DNA of 64,000 nucleotides. Source: Shewanella putrefaciens (GTDB lineage Bacteria > Pseudomonadota > Gammaproteobacteria > Enterobacterales > Shewanellaceae). This document shows, piece after piece, positions 37,138 through 46,312 of the stretch. Position 1 is the first letter of the stretch; each line of letters opens with the position of its first letter. The position numbers were made by a program, and so were the translations under genes. The notes beneath the pieces are model-generated. The model was not told the DNA's origin. It saw only the letters and a program-made list of their open reading frames with translations, and did no database searches. The DNA lies in the NCBI RefSeq assembly GCF_016406305.1, contig NZ_CP066369.1:2808501-2872500 (forward strand), read 5' to 3'.

Positions 37138-39240
37138 TTAGGTGTAGGGCTCCTTGTCGCTGAACTTTGAACTAGCACCTGACTTTTTCACGCTGTTATT
37201 TTTAGCCGTGCTCCTAGTTCCTGCTGAACTGGTGCGTTTTACCGAGCCACTGGCTCCTTTAGCGTAAGGTGATTTGCGATAACCGGCTTTCTTAGCGGAA
37301 GGCTTTCGATAACCTTGGCCTTTTAAACCATTCAGCGCTGTTGGCAGTTGTGCGCCTGCATTCTGGATAAGTGTCGATAAGGTGCCCAGTAGTGGCTGCA
37401 TAAAGGCTTGATAGGAGGTTTCTTTATGGCAAATGCCATTCAAGCTTGCCTCCCAAAGCGCCGTCATATCTGGCGTAGTGGCACTCGCGGGCAGGCTGTT
37501 AATCAAACCTTTGCCCACATCTGTCGAGACAATCGATTTACCTAAGCGTTGTAAAAAACCACGTTTGAACAGCAGTTCAATAATACCAGCTCGGGTTGCT
37601 TCAGTACCTAAGCCATCGGTTTCTTTAAGAATTTTTCGGACCTCAGGGTCGGTCACGTAACGGCTGATCCCCGTCATGGCACTGAGTAAGGTGGCATCGG
37701 TAAAGGCTTTTGGCGGCTGGGTATTTTTCTCAAGTAATTCGCCTCGAGTACAATGCAAAACCTGTCCCAATTTCAGAGGCGGTAGCTGGCCGATAAACTC
37801 ATCATTCTCCTCGTCGTCCTTGCCTGTGCTTTCCTCCGTCGATTGGTTTCTACTCGCCTTGCTGCCATTAGGTTCTTGGCGAGCAAAGAGTTGTTTCCAA
37901 CCTAGGGACTGATCTTGACGCGCCTTAGTATTAAATAAGCCGCCCTCAATTGTCACTTGCACAGTGGTTTCACTGTAACAATAAGGCGGATAAAACTGCG
38001 CTAAATACTGGCGGGCAATATGCAGATAAAGCTGTTTTTCCCGCAGGCTTAAGCTCGATAAATTAGCGGTTTTCTCGGTGGGGACTATGGCATGGTGGGC
38101 ATCCACTTTTTTATCATCCCACGCCTTAGATTTAAGCTTAGGATCGGGCGCATTAGCCCCTTGCAATAACTCGCCAGCTCCCTGACTCACCGCCCTAAGC
38201 ACCGCTGGTGCAAGGCTATGTTGCTCAACGGGTAAATAGCGGCTGTCGGAGCGAGGGTAGGTAATAAGTTTATGGCGTTCGTATAAGCTCTGGCAGGTAT
38301 CGAGCACGTCCTTAGCACTCATGCCAAAACGTTTCGCCGCATCTATTTGTAATGCAGATAAACTGTAGGGCAAAGGCGGATATTGTTTCTTATCCTTAGA
38401 GGCTAATTGCGTCACTAAGGCGGGTTTGTCACTGATGCGATTCACCACATTTTGCGCTAAACCTCTGGCTAACACTCGCCCTTCTTCATCCATATAGGGT
38501 AAACAGGCTTCGCTGGGTTGCCATTTTGCACTGAAGGTTTCCTGCTTTTCGGTTGCCAAATGGGCCAGCACTTCATAGAAAGGCTTAGATTGAAAATGGG
38601 CAATTTCTTCATCGCGGCGCACCACCAACCCAAGCAAGGGCGTTTGTACGCGGCCGACGGACAACACGCCTTGATAACCGACCTTTTTACCTTGGATGGT
38701 ATAGGCCCGCGTCATATTCATTCCATAGAGCCAGTCGGCTCGGCTGCGAGCTAAGGCCGAGGTGGACAGAGGAATAAACTCGCGGTTACTACGAAGTTGG
38801 GTTAATGCCCGTTTTACAGCCTGTGGGTTTAAGTCGCTTACCAACAACCGCTGGGTTTGATGTAACTTATCGCCAGTCACCCCAAGATAAGCTATGACTT
38901 CATCGACCAACAGTTGACCTTCGCGGTCGGGATCGCCCGCATTAACGAGTGTATTGGCTTGTTTTACCAGTTTTTTTAATACTGAGAGTTGGCTGCGGGT
39001 CGCAGCCTTTGGTTTAAGCTGCCATTTGTCCGGCACTATTGGTAAATGTTCAAATTTCCAAGACTTATATTCTGGATTATAGGCATCGGGCTGCGCCTGT
39101 TCGAGCAAATGCCCGACACACCAAGATACACAATCGCCATTAGCTGCTTGGATAAATCCATCGCCTTTTTTATGGGGTTTAGGCAATACATCGGCAATGG
39201 CCCGCCCTAGGCTAGGTTTTTCTGCGATATAGAGGATCAT
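37138..39240 (-). CDS. topB: DNA topoisomerase III
   Basis: 700 aa from the ATG at 39240 ([20 protein letters not shown]). Type IA topoisomerase that decatenates DNA with a single-strand passage. TOPRIM acidic triad in [10 protein letters not shown]; catalytic Tyr in [15 protein letters not shown]. The C-terminus is a basic Lys/Ser/Gly-rich tail of about 60 residues, likely DNA-binding, and an insert rich in Asp/Glu/Asn sits around residues 455-475. Stand-alone gene with no operon partner. Confidence 0.94.
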   Translation of the reverse strand: MILYIAEKPSLGRAIADVLPKPHKKGDGFIQAANGDCVSWCVGHLLEQAQPDAYNPEYKSWKFEHLPIVPDKWQLKPKAATRSQLSVLKKLVKQANTLVNAGDPDREGQLLVDEVIAYLGVTGDKLHQTQRLLVSDLNPQAVKRALTQLRSNREFIPLSTSALARSRADWLYGMNMTRAYTIQGKKVGYQGVLSVGRVQTPLLGLVVRRDEEIAHFQSKPFYEVLAHLATEKQETFSAKWQPSEACLPYMDEEGRVLARGLAQNVVNRISDKPALVTQLASKDKKQYPPLPYSLSALQIDAAKRFGMSAKDVLDTCQSLYERHKLITYPRSDSRYLPVEQHSLAPAVLRAVSQGAGELLQGANAPDPKLKSKAWDDKKVDAHHAIVPTEKTANLSSLSLREKQLYLHIARQYLAQFYPPYCYSETTVQVTIEGGLFNTKARQDQSLGWKQLFARQEPNGSKASRNQSTEESTGKDDEENDEFIGQLPPLKLGQVLHCTRGELLEKNTQPPKAFTDATLLSAMTGISRYVTDPEVRKILKETDGLGTEATRAGIIELLFKRGFLQRLGKSIVSTDVGKGLINSLPASATTPDMTALWEASLNGICHKETSYQAFMQPLLGTLSTLIQNAGAQLPTALNGLKGQGYRKPSAKKAGYRKSPYAKGASGSVKRTSSAGTRSTAKNNSVKKSGASSKFSDKEPYT

Positions 39241-39580
39241 ACAAACACCAAACACTGGATATAATTACAGTATAATTTAGCGCAAAGTGCTTAAGAGTGC
39301 AAATCGGTATCTGCCATCGACAACTGGTGCAGCTCAACCTCATCTTAAAGACTTGCTGGCCTCAGTTTTACCCTTCAAGACTCCTCTTGCAAAAAAAGAA
39401 CATCAAACTATCAAATATTTAACAACTTTAGCTATGAAGCAACCCAAAAAATAGTTATGTTGAGTACCTTGGACGTTGGCAAAAGCGTTAAGTGTCAACG
39501 AATGCGACTTTTTCAAATAAATTTTAAACCCGTAAATCTAAAAACTCTGCAAAAACAACAAAATATTGGAGTTGCGCTAT
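39241..39580. other. Divergent intergenic region topB / symporter
   Basis: 340 bp. It must hold promoters for both genes, but I cannot place hexamers with confidence. An inverted repeat CGTTG...CAACG lies near 39475-39500. Confidence 0.4.
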
Positions 39581-41083
39581 ATGAATGAGATTGTGAATGC
39601 GATCAATAGTGTCGTTTGGAGCCCTGCGCTCGTGTTTCTTTGCCTAGGTGTTGGGCTTTATTTCTCCCTTCGCACCCGATTCCTCCAGTTACGTCATCTG
39701 CCCGAAATGATCCGTCTGATGTTTGATGGTAAAAGCACTGATGCTGGGGTGTCTTCCTTTCAAGCATTAGCGATGACATTAGCGGGTCGAGTCGGTACGG
39801 GGAACATTGCAGGGGTTGCTACGGCAATCACTTTTGGTGGTCCTGGTGCTCTATTCTGGATGTGGATGGTGGCATTTCTCGGCGCCAGCTCAGCCTTCGT
39901 CGAGTCCACCTTAGGCCAAGTCTACAAAGAAAAAATCAATGGTGAATACCGTGGTGGACCGGCTTTTTATATTGAAAAAGGCTTAGGCATGAAGTGGTAT
40001 GCTTGGGTCTTTGCCATTGCGACCATTTTTGCCTGCGGGATCCTATTACCCGGCGTGCAAGCCAACTCCATTGGTTCGAGCTTAAAAACCGCTTTCGATA
40101 TTGATCCTAATGTCACAGCGGCAATATTGGCTATGCTGCTCGGGTTTATCATTTTTGGTGGCGTGAAGCGTATTGCCCATTTTGCGAGTACCGTCGTGCC
40201 CTTTATGGCGCTGGGTTATATCATTGTCGCCTGCGTGATTATTGCACTGAACATTGGCCAGCTACCCGATATTATCTGGTTAATTATCAAGAGTGCTTTT
40301 GGCTTTGATGCAGGCTTTGGCGCTATTTTAGGGCTTGCCATCATGTGGGGGGTAAAGCGTGGTATTTATTCTAACGAAGCAGGCCAAGGTACGGGTCCTC
40401 ATGCCTCCTCTGCAGCGGCGGTAAGTCACCCCGCAAAACAAGGATTAGTACAGGCATTCTCAGTGTACATTGACACGCTATTTGTGTGCTCTGCCACTGG
40501 TTTTATGCTGCTTATCACTGGGCTTTACAATGTGCAAGGCCCTGAAGGTGTCGCACTCTACACGGGTATTGCGGGTGTTGCTGCGGGCCCTGGTTATGTG
40601 CAAACGGCAATGGAAAGCATGATGCCAGGCTTTGGTAACATGTTTGTGGCCGTCGCCCTCTTCTTCTTCGCCTTTACCACTATTGTGGCTTACTACTACA
40701 TTGCCGAGACCAACATTGCCTTTATCAATCGCAAGGTTAATCGTCCTTGGCTCACGGTTATACTTAAAGTCGTCTTAATGGGCTCAACTGTATATGGCAC
40801 AGTAAAAACGGCGGATCTGGCTTGGGGATTAGGTGATATAGGTGTCGGCCTGATGGCATGGCTCAACATTGTCGCCATTATCCTCTTGCAAAAAACCGCT
40901 TTTACTTGCCTTAAGGATTATGAGTCACAACAGAATCAAGGGCTGGAACCATTATTTGACCCAGAAAAACTCGGTATTAAGAATGCAGATTACTGGGTAG
41001 AACGTAAAAATGCAGGGGAAGATCGACCAGCACAGACGGTGCAAACATCCCAAACTGCAGAGTCTAATAGCCACATTTCATAG
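39581..41083 (+). CDS. Sodium:alanine/glycine symporter (AGCS family)
   Basis: 500 aa from the ATG at 39581, with TTGGAG 9 nt upstream. About 11 transmembrane helices. Family signatures: ALAMTLAGRVGTGNIAGVAT near the N-terminus, GPGALFWMWMVAFLG, EYRGGPAFYIEKGLG and GIYSNEAGQGTGPHA. Takes up alanine or glycine with Na+. The hydrophilic C-terminal tail (about 40 residues) is Gln/Thr-rich. Ends in a terminator shared with convergent purF. Confidence 0.93.
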   Translation: MNEIVNAINSVVWSPALVFLCLGVGLYFSLRTRFLQLRHLPEMIRLMFDGKSTDAGVSSFQALAMTLAGRVGTGNIAGVATAITFGGPGALFWMWMVAFLGASSAFVESTLGQVYKEKINGEYRGGPAFYIEKGLGMKWYAWVFAIATIFACGILLPGVQANSIGSSLKTAFDIDPNVTAAILAMLLGFIIFGGVKRIAHFASTVVPFMALGYIIVACVIIALNIGQLPDIIWLIIKSAFGFDAGFGAILGLAIMWGVKRGIYSNEAGQGTGPHASSAAAVSHPAKQGLVQAFSVYIDTLFVCSATGFMLLITGLYNVQGPEGVALYTGIAGVAAGPGYVQTAMESMMPGFGNMFVAVALFFFAFTTIVAYYYIAETNIAFINRKVNRPWLTVILKVVLMGSTVYGTVKTADLAWGLGDIGVGLMAWLNIVAIILLQKTAFTCLKDYESQQNQGLEPLFDPEKLGIKNADYWVERKNAGEDRPAQTVQTSQTAESNSHIS

Positions 41084-41111
41084 CGATTGCGGTGTCATAG
41101 TGCCAAATAGA

Positions 41112-41140
41112 AAAGCCAGTGATTTCTCACTGGCTTTATT
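41112..41140. terminator. Bidirectional terminator between symporter and purF
   Basis: AAAGCCAGTGA (41112-41122) pairs exactly with TCACTGGCTTT (41127-41137) across TTTC, followed by ATTATT on the plus strand. The minus strand has the run TTTTCTATT. Confidence 0.85.
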
Positions 41141-41158
41141 ATTTATGACCCTAAATCA

Positions 41159-42673
41159 TTATGGGTGGCAGACGTTGTGCAGTTCTAGGTTAGTGCCTAT
41201 ATCTTTGTTACGGTCTGCTTTGGCATCGTCGTTACGCAATTGGGTTAAATGATCCAAATACGCTTGATCTACGTCATTGGTGATGTAATGGCCATCGAAC
41301 ACTGAGGTTTCGAAACGTTTAATCTCTGGATTTTCCATTCTAACCGCTTCAATTAAATCAGTTAAATCTTGGAAAATAATGCCATCGGCACCAATTAACT
41401 TGGCGATTTCATCGGCATCACGGCCATGGGCGATAAGCTCGTTCGACGTTGGCATATCGATACCGTACACGTTCGGGAAACGAATTTCCGGCGCGGCAGA
41501 GGCAAAGTACACTTTCTTAGCACCCGCTTCACGGGCCATCTCGATGATTTGCTCAGAGGTCGTGCCGCGTACGATAGAGTCATCCACCAGCAACACATTT
41601 TTACCTTTAAATTCAGTGTTAATCGCATTCAACTTGCGACGCACTGACTTCTTACGTTCCTGCTGACCGGGCATGATAAAAGTACGGCCAATATAGCGAT
41701 TTTTCACAAAACCTTGGCGGTACGGTAAGTCCATGCAACGGGCAATTTCCAGCGCGATATCGCAGGAGGTTTCAGGAATAGGGATAACCACATCGATATC
41801 GTGATCGTACCATTCCTTCTTAATCTTCTCGCCAAGCTTAGCGCCCATGTTGACGCGACTTGCATATACAGACACTTTGTCGATCGTCGAATCTGGACGG
41901 GCAAAATACACGAATTCGAAGATACAAGGTGCATAGCTAGGTTCTACCGCACATTGACGGGTATATAGCTGACCATCAATTGACACATAAATTGCTTCAC
42001 CCGGCGCCACATCACGCATCACTTCAAAGCCAACGGCATCGAGGGCCACGCTTTCAGAAGCGACCATATATTCAGTGCCAGTAGCGGTTTCGTGCTTACC
42101 TAACACTAAGGGACGAATACCGAATGGGTCACGGAACGCGACTAAGCCTTGGCCGATGATCATCGCCACTACGGCGTAGGCGCCGCGCGCTTGTTGGTGT
42201 ACGTTCGCGACCGCATCGAACACTTCTTCCGACGTCAGGGTCAAACTCGTGGTTTTTTGCAGTTCGTCAGCAAGCAGGTTTAACAACACTTCAGAATCCG
42301 AAGTGGTATTCACATGGCGACGTTTCTTAATCAAACCTTCAGCCAATTCGACTGTGTTGGTTAAGTTACCGTTATGGGCTAATGAGATCCCAAATGGCGA
42401 GTTAACATAGAAAGGCTGCGCCTCTGACGCGCTTGAACTGCCCGCAGTTGGATAACGTACATGGCCAATACCCGCATTGCCCTGTAGGCGTTGCATATGT
42501 TTGACTTCAAATACGTCTTTTACCAGACCGTTAGCTTTACGTAGTCTGAAAGCACCACGATCAACGGTCACAATACCCGCCGCATCCTGACCTCTGTGCT
42601 GAAGCACAGTCAGTGCATCATAAATGGTCTGATTAACCGATGATTGGCCAACTATTCCGACGATACCACACAT
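41159..42673 (-). CDS. purF: Amidophosphoribosyltransferase
   Basis: 504 aa. First committed step of purine synthesis: PRPP plus glutamine to phosphoribosylamine. The N-terminal nucleophile Cys2 is directly exposed after Met removal (MCGIVGIVG, no propeptide), followed by the glutaminase motif [11 protein letters not shown] and [11 protein letters not shown]. The PRPP-binding signature is [17 protein letters not shown]. It follows cvpA by 57 nt, as in E. coli. Confidence 0.97.
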   Translation of the reverse strand: MCGIVGIVGQSSVNQTIYDALTVLQHRGQDAAGIVTVDRGAFRLRKANGLVKDVFEVKHMQRLQGNAGIGHVRYPTAGSSSASEAQPFYVNSPFGISLAHNGNLTNTVELAEGLIKKRRHVNTTSDSEVLLNLLADELQKTTSLTLTSEEVFDAVANVHQQARGAYAVVAMIIGQGLVAFRDPFGIRPLVLGKHETATGTEYMVASESVALDAVGFEVMRDVAPGEAIYVSIDGQLYTRQCAVEPSYAPCIFEFVYFARPDSTIDKVSVYASRVNMGAKLGEKIKKEWYDHDIDVVIPIPETSCDIALEIARCMDLPYRQGFVKNRYIGRTFIMPGQQERKKSVRRKLNAINTEFKGKNVLLVDDSIVRGTTSEQIIEMAREAGAKKVYFASAAPEIRFPNVYGIDMPTSNELIAHGRDADEIAKLIGADGIIFQDLTDLIEAVRMENPEIKRFETSVFDGHYITNDVDQAYLDHLTQLRNDDAKADRNKDIGTNLELHNVCHP

Positions 42674-42730
42674 GGGTAAGCTTCCTCATTGTAAGATGTT
42701 CTATCACTTAGGATTATTTAATTTTCTTTC

Positions 42731-43219
42731 TTATAGTTTGGGTACAAAGCTGGAGGTATTTTCCAAATAGTTAAAAAACCATTGAATAACAACGCCAAAT
42801 TCGGGCACTAATACAGAATCCTTCCACCACTGAGCGTTGGGGGAACCCGTAAAAGCATCCATAAAAAACAACAGAGCACTGACAATGAGCGCCCCTCTAA
42901 CCGCACCAAAGCACAGACCTAGGAGTCTATCTGTGCCAGATAATCCAGTTTTAACAACAAGTTGCCCTAGTATGTAATTTACCAAGGCACCGAGTATTAA
43001 GGTGGTAATGAAAAGAATGGCAATGGAAACCCCATTGCGCAACATCTCGTCGTTCATCTGCGTTAAGTGAACGGCAAGATCTTGATAAAATTGGCTGGCA
43101 ACAAAGAAAGCCGCAAACCATACCACTAACGACATGGCTTCTTTGGCAAATCCGCGGATCAGACTGATGAGAGTCGATAATCCGATGACGAATATGATAG
43201 CGTAATCAATCCAAACCAT
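42731..43219 (-). CDS. cvpA: Colicin V production protein homologue (CvpA)
   Basis: 162 aa inner-membrane protein with four helices: IDYAIIFVIGLSTLISLIRG, SLVVWFAAFFVASQF, GVSIAILFITTLILGALV and GALIVSALLFFMDAF. Conserved RGF motif after helix 1. Its biochemical role is unsettled (envelope homeostasis in enterics). It precedes purF in the conserved cvpA-purF pair. Confidence 0.93.
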   Translation of the reverse strand: MVWIDYAIIFVIGLSTLISLIRGFAKEAMSLVVWFAAFFVASQFYQDLAVHLTQMNDEMLRNGVSIAILFITTLILGALVNYILGQLVVKTGLSGTDRLLGLCFGAVRGALIVSALLFFMDAFTGSPNAQWWKDSVLVPEFGVVIQWFFNYLENTSSFVPKL

Positions 43220-43265
43220 TGAGATGGCTTTCCGACATAGGCTTTAAGACGGCGCGATTCTACCA

Positions 43266-43317
43266 GAGACTGAAATGATTCTCACCCCTAGAGAGGTAAA
43301 TAAATTATTTCAGTCTC
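43266..43317. repeat. 11-bp inverted repeat between dedD and cvpA
   Basis: GAGACTGAAAT (43266-43276) pairs exactly with ATTTCAGTCTC (43307-43317), separated by 30 nt. It could be a hairpin that partly separates dedD from cvpA-purF; no T-run follows, so it is not a canonical terminator. Confidence 0.6.
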
Positions 43318-43332
43318 GGGTTTGTATCGCCA

Positions 43333-44103
43333 TTAAGATTCCAACGGGTTAAAGGGGACAATCCTGCCCTTAAGGTGCGTAAGGCGTTCAATATCCTCCT
43401 GCATCTTCTTCAACTTGGCTTCTGATACATCGGGACCGACGAAGACTTTTGTCAGCACGCCATCCTTAGGGTTGTCTGGAATTGTGTACGCTTTAAAGCC
43501 ATTTTTACGCAGCTGGGCCACTAAGGCTTTAACGTTCGCCGCATTACTAAAAGCGCCTAATTGCAGCGTCAGCCCCGGCTTTAACGACTCACGGCTAACG
43601 ACTTTCACTTCATCTTTACTCGGCTTTGCAACGTCAGTCTTAGGCTTTGCGACGTCGGTCTTAGGCTTTTCCGTTTTTGCCACTGTGGTCGATTTCGCTG
43701 GCTCTTTCTTCGGCTCAGATTTGCTTTCAACCTTCGCCGTTTGTGATTTGCTCGCCTCTTTTATCGGCTCGGGTTTGACCGACTCAGATTTGACCGATTC
43801 GGCCTTAGGCGGAGTCGATTTTACCGCTTGTGCTAGGGCAGCCTCATCATTGGGCTGAGACTCGGCTAACTCGACCTGCTCACCGGTCAATTCCCCCACA
43901 TCCTGCGCCGAGAGGACCTCAAGCATATCATCGGCATTTTTCTGCTGTTCGATCAGATTTGGACGTAATGGAATTTCCGCAAACTGCTCTTCTTGATGAT
44001 CTTTTTTACCATCTAAAATATCCGGCAGAAAAATCACCCCAAGGGCAACCAGCACCACAGTGCCGACTAAACGATTATGAAACTGGCTAGACAAAACTGA
44101 CAT
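43333..44103 (-). CDS. dedD: DedD, SPOR-domain cell division protein
   Basis: 256 aa from the ATG at 44103 (MSVLSSQFHNRLVGTVV); the frame is open 18 codons further. One N-terminal transmembrane helix (VGTVVLVALGVIFLPDIL), a long Lys/Ser/Pro/Val-rich periplasmic linker with near-perfect KTDVAKP repeats, and a C-terminal SPOR domain (LTLQLGAFSNAANVKALVAQ and on) that binds denuded septal peptidoglycan. The start overlaps the folC end by 17 nt. Confidence 0.92.
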   Translation of the reverse strand: MSVLSSQFHNRLVGTVVLVALGVIFLPDILDGKKDHQEEQFAEIPLRPNLIEQQKNADDMLEVLSAQDVGELTGEQVELAESQPNDEAALAQAVKSTPPKAESVKSESVKPEPIKEASKSQTAKVESKSEPKKEPAKSTTVAKTEKPKTDVAKPKTDVAKPSKDEVKVVSRESLKPGLTLQLGAFSNAANVKALVAQLRKNGFKAYTIPDNPKDGVLTKVFVGPDVSEAKLKKMQEDIERLTHLKGRIVPFNPLES

Positions 44104-45358
44104 CCTGCTTAAAGAGAGACTTAAATCCTGCCACAGTGTAAAAGGAGCCAAACACAATTACCACATCATCGGGTTGAATTTGCGCTTTTAATGCCATCCA
44201 TGCCGCATCTATCTGCTCAAATTCAGCGGCATTGGTCTCAGGGGCTAAGGTCTGGTGTAATTGGCTGGCGCTGGCACCGCGTTCTGTCTGTAGACTCACT
44301 AAATACCAAGCGTCCACCAGAGGATCTATGACGGGCAACACACCCGCAATATCTTTATCCTTTAGCATTCCGCACAGGGCAAAAACCCGCTTACCCGCAA
44401 CAATCGGCTTGAGCTGCTGGGCTAAGAAACGGGCCGCATGGGGATTATGGGCCACATCGAGTAAGATCAAGGGCTGTTCATTTACCCGCTCTAATCGTCC
44501 CGTTAATCGAGCCGTGCTAATGCCCTTGGCAATAATCCCAGGCGCAATATCCGGCCAGCCCTGTTCAATGACCGCCAGCACTGTCGCCGCATTGGGTAAT
44601 GGCAAAGTGGGTAAGGCTAAATCGCGCAGCTTAAGTACTTGGCCTTGAAAATCCCACAAATTGCCATGGACTTGATAACTGAATTCGTTGCCGACGCGAT
44701 ACAAGATTGCGCCTACGTCATTGGCGACATCATTGACTGTATGTGGCAAGTTAGGCTCACCGACAATAGCGGGACGACCTTGGCGGAAAATACCTGCTTT
44801 TTCACGGCCCACTAGCTCACGGGTGTTACCTAGATAGCTTTCATGGTCTAAATCCACAGAGGTCACCACGCTGATATCGGCATCGATCATATTGGTGGCA
44901 TCTAAACGACCGCCTAAACCGACCTCTAAGATAACCACATCAAGCTTTGCAGCTTTAAAGAGTATCAAGCCTGCAAGCGTGGCGTATTCAAAGAAGGTTA
45001 AGGAAATATCGTCCCTTGCGGCTTCTATTTGCTCAAAGGCGGCGACCAAGGCGCTATCACTGGCATCATTGCCATTAATACGCACCCGTTCATTGTAATT
45101 GAGCATATGTGGCGAGCTATAAACGCCAACGGTCAAACCCGATAAACGCAGGATATTTTCTAGCATGGCGCAGGTTGTGCCTTTGCCATTAGTGCCGCCG
45201 ACAGTCACCACAGTCGAAGGCCTTAAATCTAACAGCCCAAGCCTTTGTGCAACCTTAGAGACCCGCGTGAGCCCCATGTCAATTTCACTTGGATGAATAG
45301 ACAGCAAATATTCCAACCACTGATCTAATGCTGCATTTGCCGTTGGTACTGTTAGCAT
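44087..45358 (-). CDS. folC: Bifunctional dihydrofolate synthase / folylpolyglutamate synthase
   Basis: 423 aa Mur-ligase-family enzyme that adds glutamate to dihydropteroate and then to tetrahydrofolate. P-loop VVTVGGTNGKGTTCAM; YSSPHMLNYNERVRING; catalytic region VILEVGLGGRLDATN; ILLDVAHNPHAARFLA. GGAAGG lies about 9 nt upstream of the ATG. In relatives the gene directly upstream is accD; here it is truA, 68 nt away. Confidence 0.95.
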   Translation of the reverse strand: MLTVPTANAALDQWLEYLLSIHPSEIDMGLTRVSKVAQRLGLLDLRPSTVVTVGGTNGKGTTCAMLENILRLSGLTVGVYSSPHMLNYNERVRINGNDASDSALVAAFEQIEAARDDISLTFFEYATLAGLILFKAAKLDVVILEVGLGGRLDATNMIDADISVVTSVDLDHESYLGNTRELVGREKAGIFRQGRPAIVGEPNLPHTVNDVANDVGAILYRVGNEFSYQVHGNLWDFQGQVLKLRDLALPTLPLPNAATVLAVIEQGWPDIAPGIIAKGISTARLTGRLERVNEQPLILLDVAHNPHAARFLAQQLKPIVAGKRVFALCGMLKDKDIAGVLPVIDPLVDAWYLVSLQTERGASASQLHQTLAPETNAAEFEQIDAAWMALKAQIQPDDVVIVFGSFYTVAGFKSLFKQDVSFV

Positions 45359-45361
45359 AGG

Positions 45362-45427
45362 TTATTTCCTTCCTCGATAACGGGCGATAATCATCTTCAG
45401 ACGTTGAGCGAATGACCCCAACGGCAT
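45362..45427 (-). other. Possible 21-codon ORF between truA and folC
   Basis: Reads [20 protein letters not shown] then K and TAA. Its ATG shares an A with the truA stop (TAATG), and its stop is 3 nt before the folC ATG, so it would be perfectly coupled on both sides. No homologue is recognised and no strong Shine-Dalgarno is visible. It occupies the place where accD is expected. Confidence 0.3.
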
Positions 45428-46212
45428 TAATCCAACATAAATAATGGCCCAAGGGCCAACTTAGGCAGCTGATATTGTTCTGGATAGGTGACGTCAACCA
45501 GATAAAGCCCATGGGGTTTAGCCGTGGCCGCAGCTTGATTTCTATCCTTTAACGCCAATAACTCACCCATCCACGTTAAGGGCTGATTACCCAATCCAAT
45601 CTCGAGTAATGACCCGACAATATTGCGCACCATATGGTGTAGGAAGGCATTGGCGGCAATATCAACAATGATATACATGCCTTGGCGCGTGACATTGACA
45701 CTATGCACATTGCGAAACGGCGTTTTTGATTGACACTGCACGGCACGAAAACTAGTGAAGTCCTGCTCCCCTAAAAGCGCCTGCGCCGCTTGGTGCATCC
45801 TTTGGGCATCGATATCGCCGTGGTAATGGCTGACACCGTGGCGCAGAATGCCTGGACGGAAATTATGATTGTAGATCACGTAACGATAGCGTCTGGCCGT
45901 AGCCGAAAAGCGGGCATGAAAACTCTCATCGACCTCTTTTACCCAGCGCACCGCAATATTATCCGGAAGATTTGCATTCACCCCTAAGGTCCATGCGCCT
46001 TCATTTCGAATCGCGTTGGTTTCAAAATGCACCACCTGTCCTGTTGCATGCACGCCCGCATCGGTACGCCCAGCGCAAAATAAACTGATAGGTTCATTGG
46101 CGACCACAGATAACGCCCGCTCTAATTGCCCTTGTACTGAATCGACCTCAGCTTGACGTTGCCAACCAAAATAACCACTGCCGTCATATTCAATACCCAA
46201 TGCAATCCGCAT
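45427..46212 (-). CDS. truA: tRNA pseudouridine synthase A
   Basis: 261 aa. Converts U38-40 of tRNA anticodon arms to pseudouridine. Catalytic Asp in [28 protein letters not shown] and [13 protein letters not shown] match the family. Complete at both ends. It follows fimV after a terminator. Confidence 0.95.
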   Translation of the reverse strand: MRIALGIEYDGSGYFGWQRQAEVDSVQGQLERALSVVANEPISLFCAGRTDAGVHATGQVVHFETNAIRNEGAWTLGVNANLPDNIAVRWVKEVDESFHARFSATARRYRYVIYNHNFRPGILRHGVSHYHGDIDAQRMHQAAQALLGEQDFTSFRAVQCQSKTPFRNVHSVNVTRQGMYIIVDIAANAFLHHMVRNIVGSLLEIGLGNQPLTWMGELLALKDRNQAAATAKPHGLYLVDVTYPEQYQLPKLALGPLFMLD

Positions 46213-46261
46213 CTCACACCCTCTTTGTTAATTAAGCGGCGCATTTTATCACAGCAGACCA

Positions 46262-46289
46262 TAAAAAAAACGGCGCTTAGAGCGCCGCT
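46262..46289 (-). terminator. Intrinsic terminator of fimV/hubP
   Basis: CGGCGCT / AGCGCCG stem (46271-46287) with a 3-nt loop; on the minus strand it is followed by eight T. Confidence 0.9.
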
Positions 46290-46312
46290 GGGGTTAATTC
46301 GAATAAATAGGA

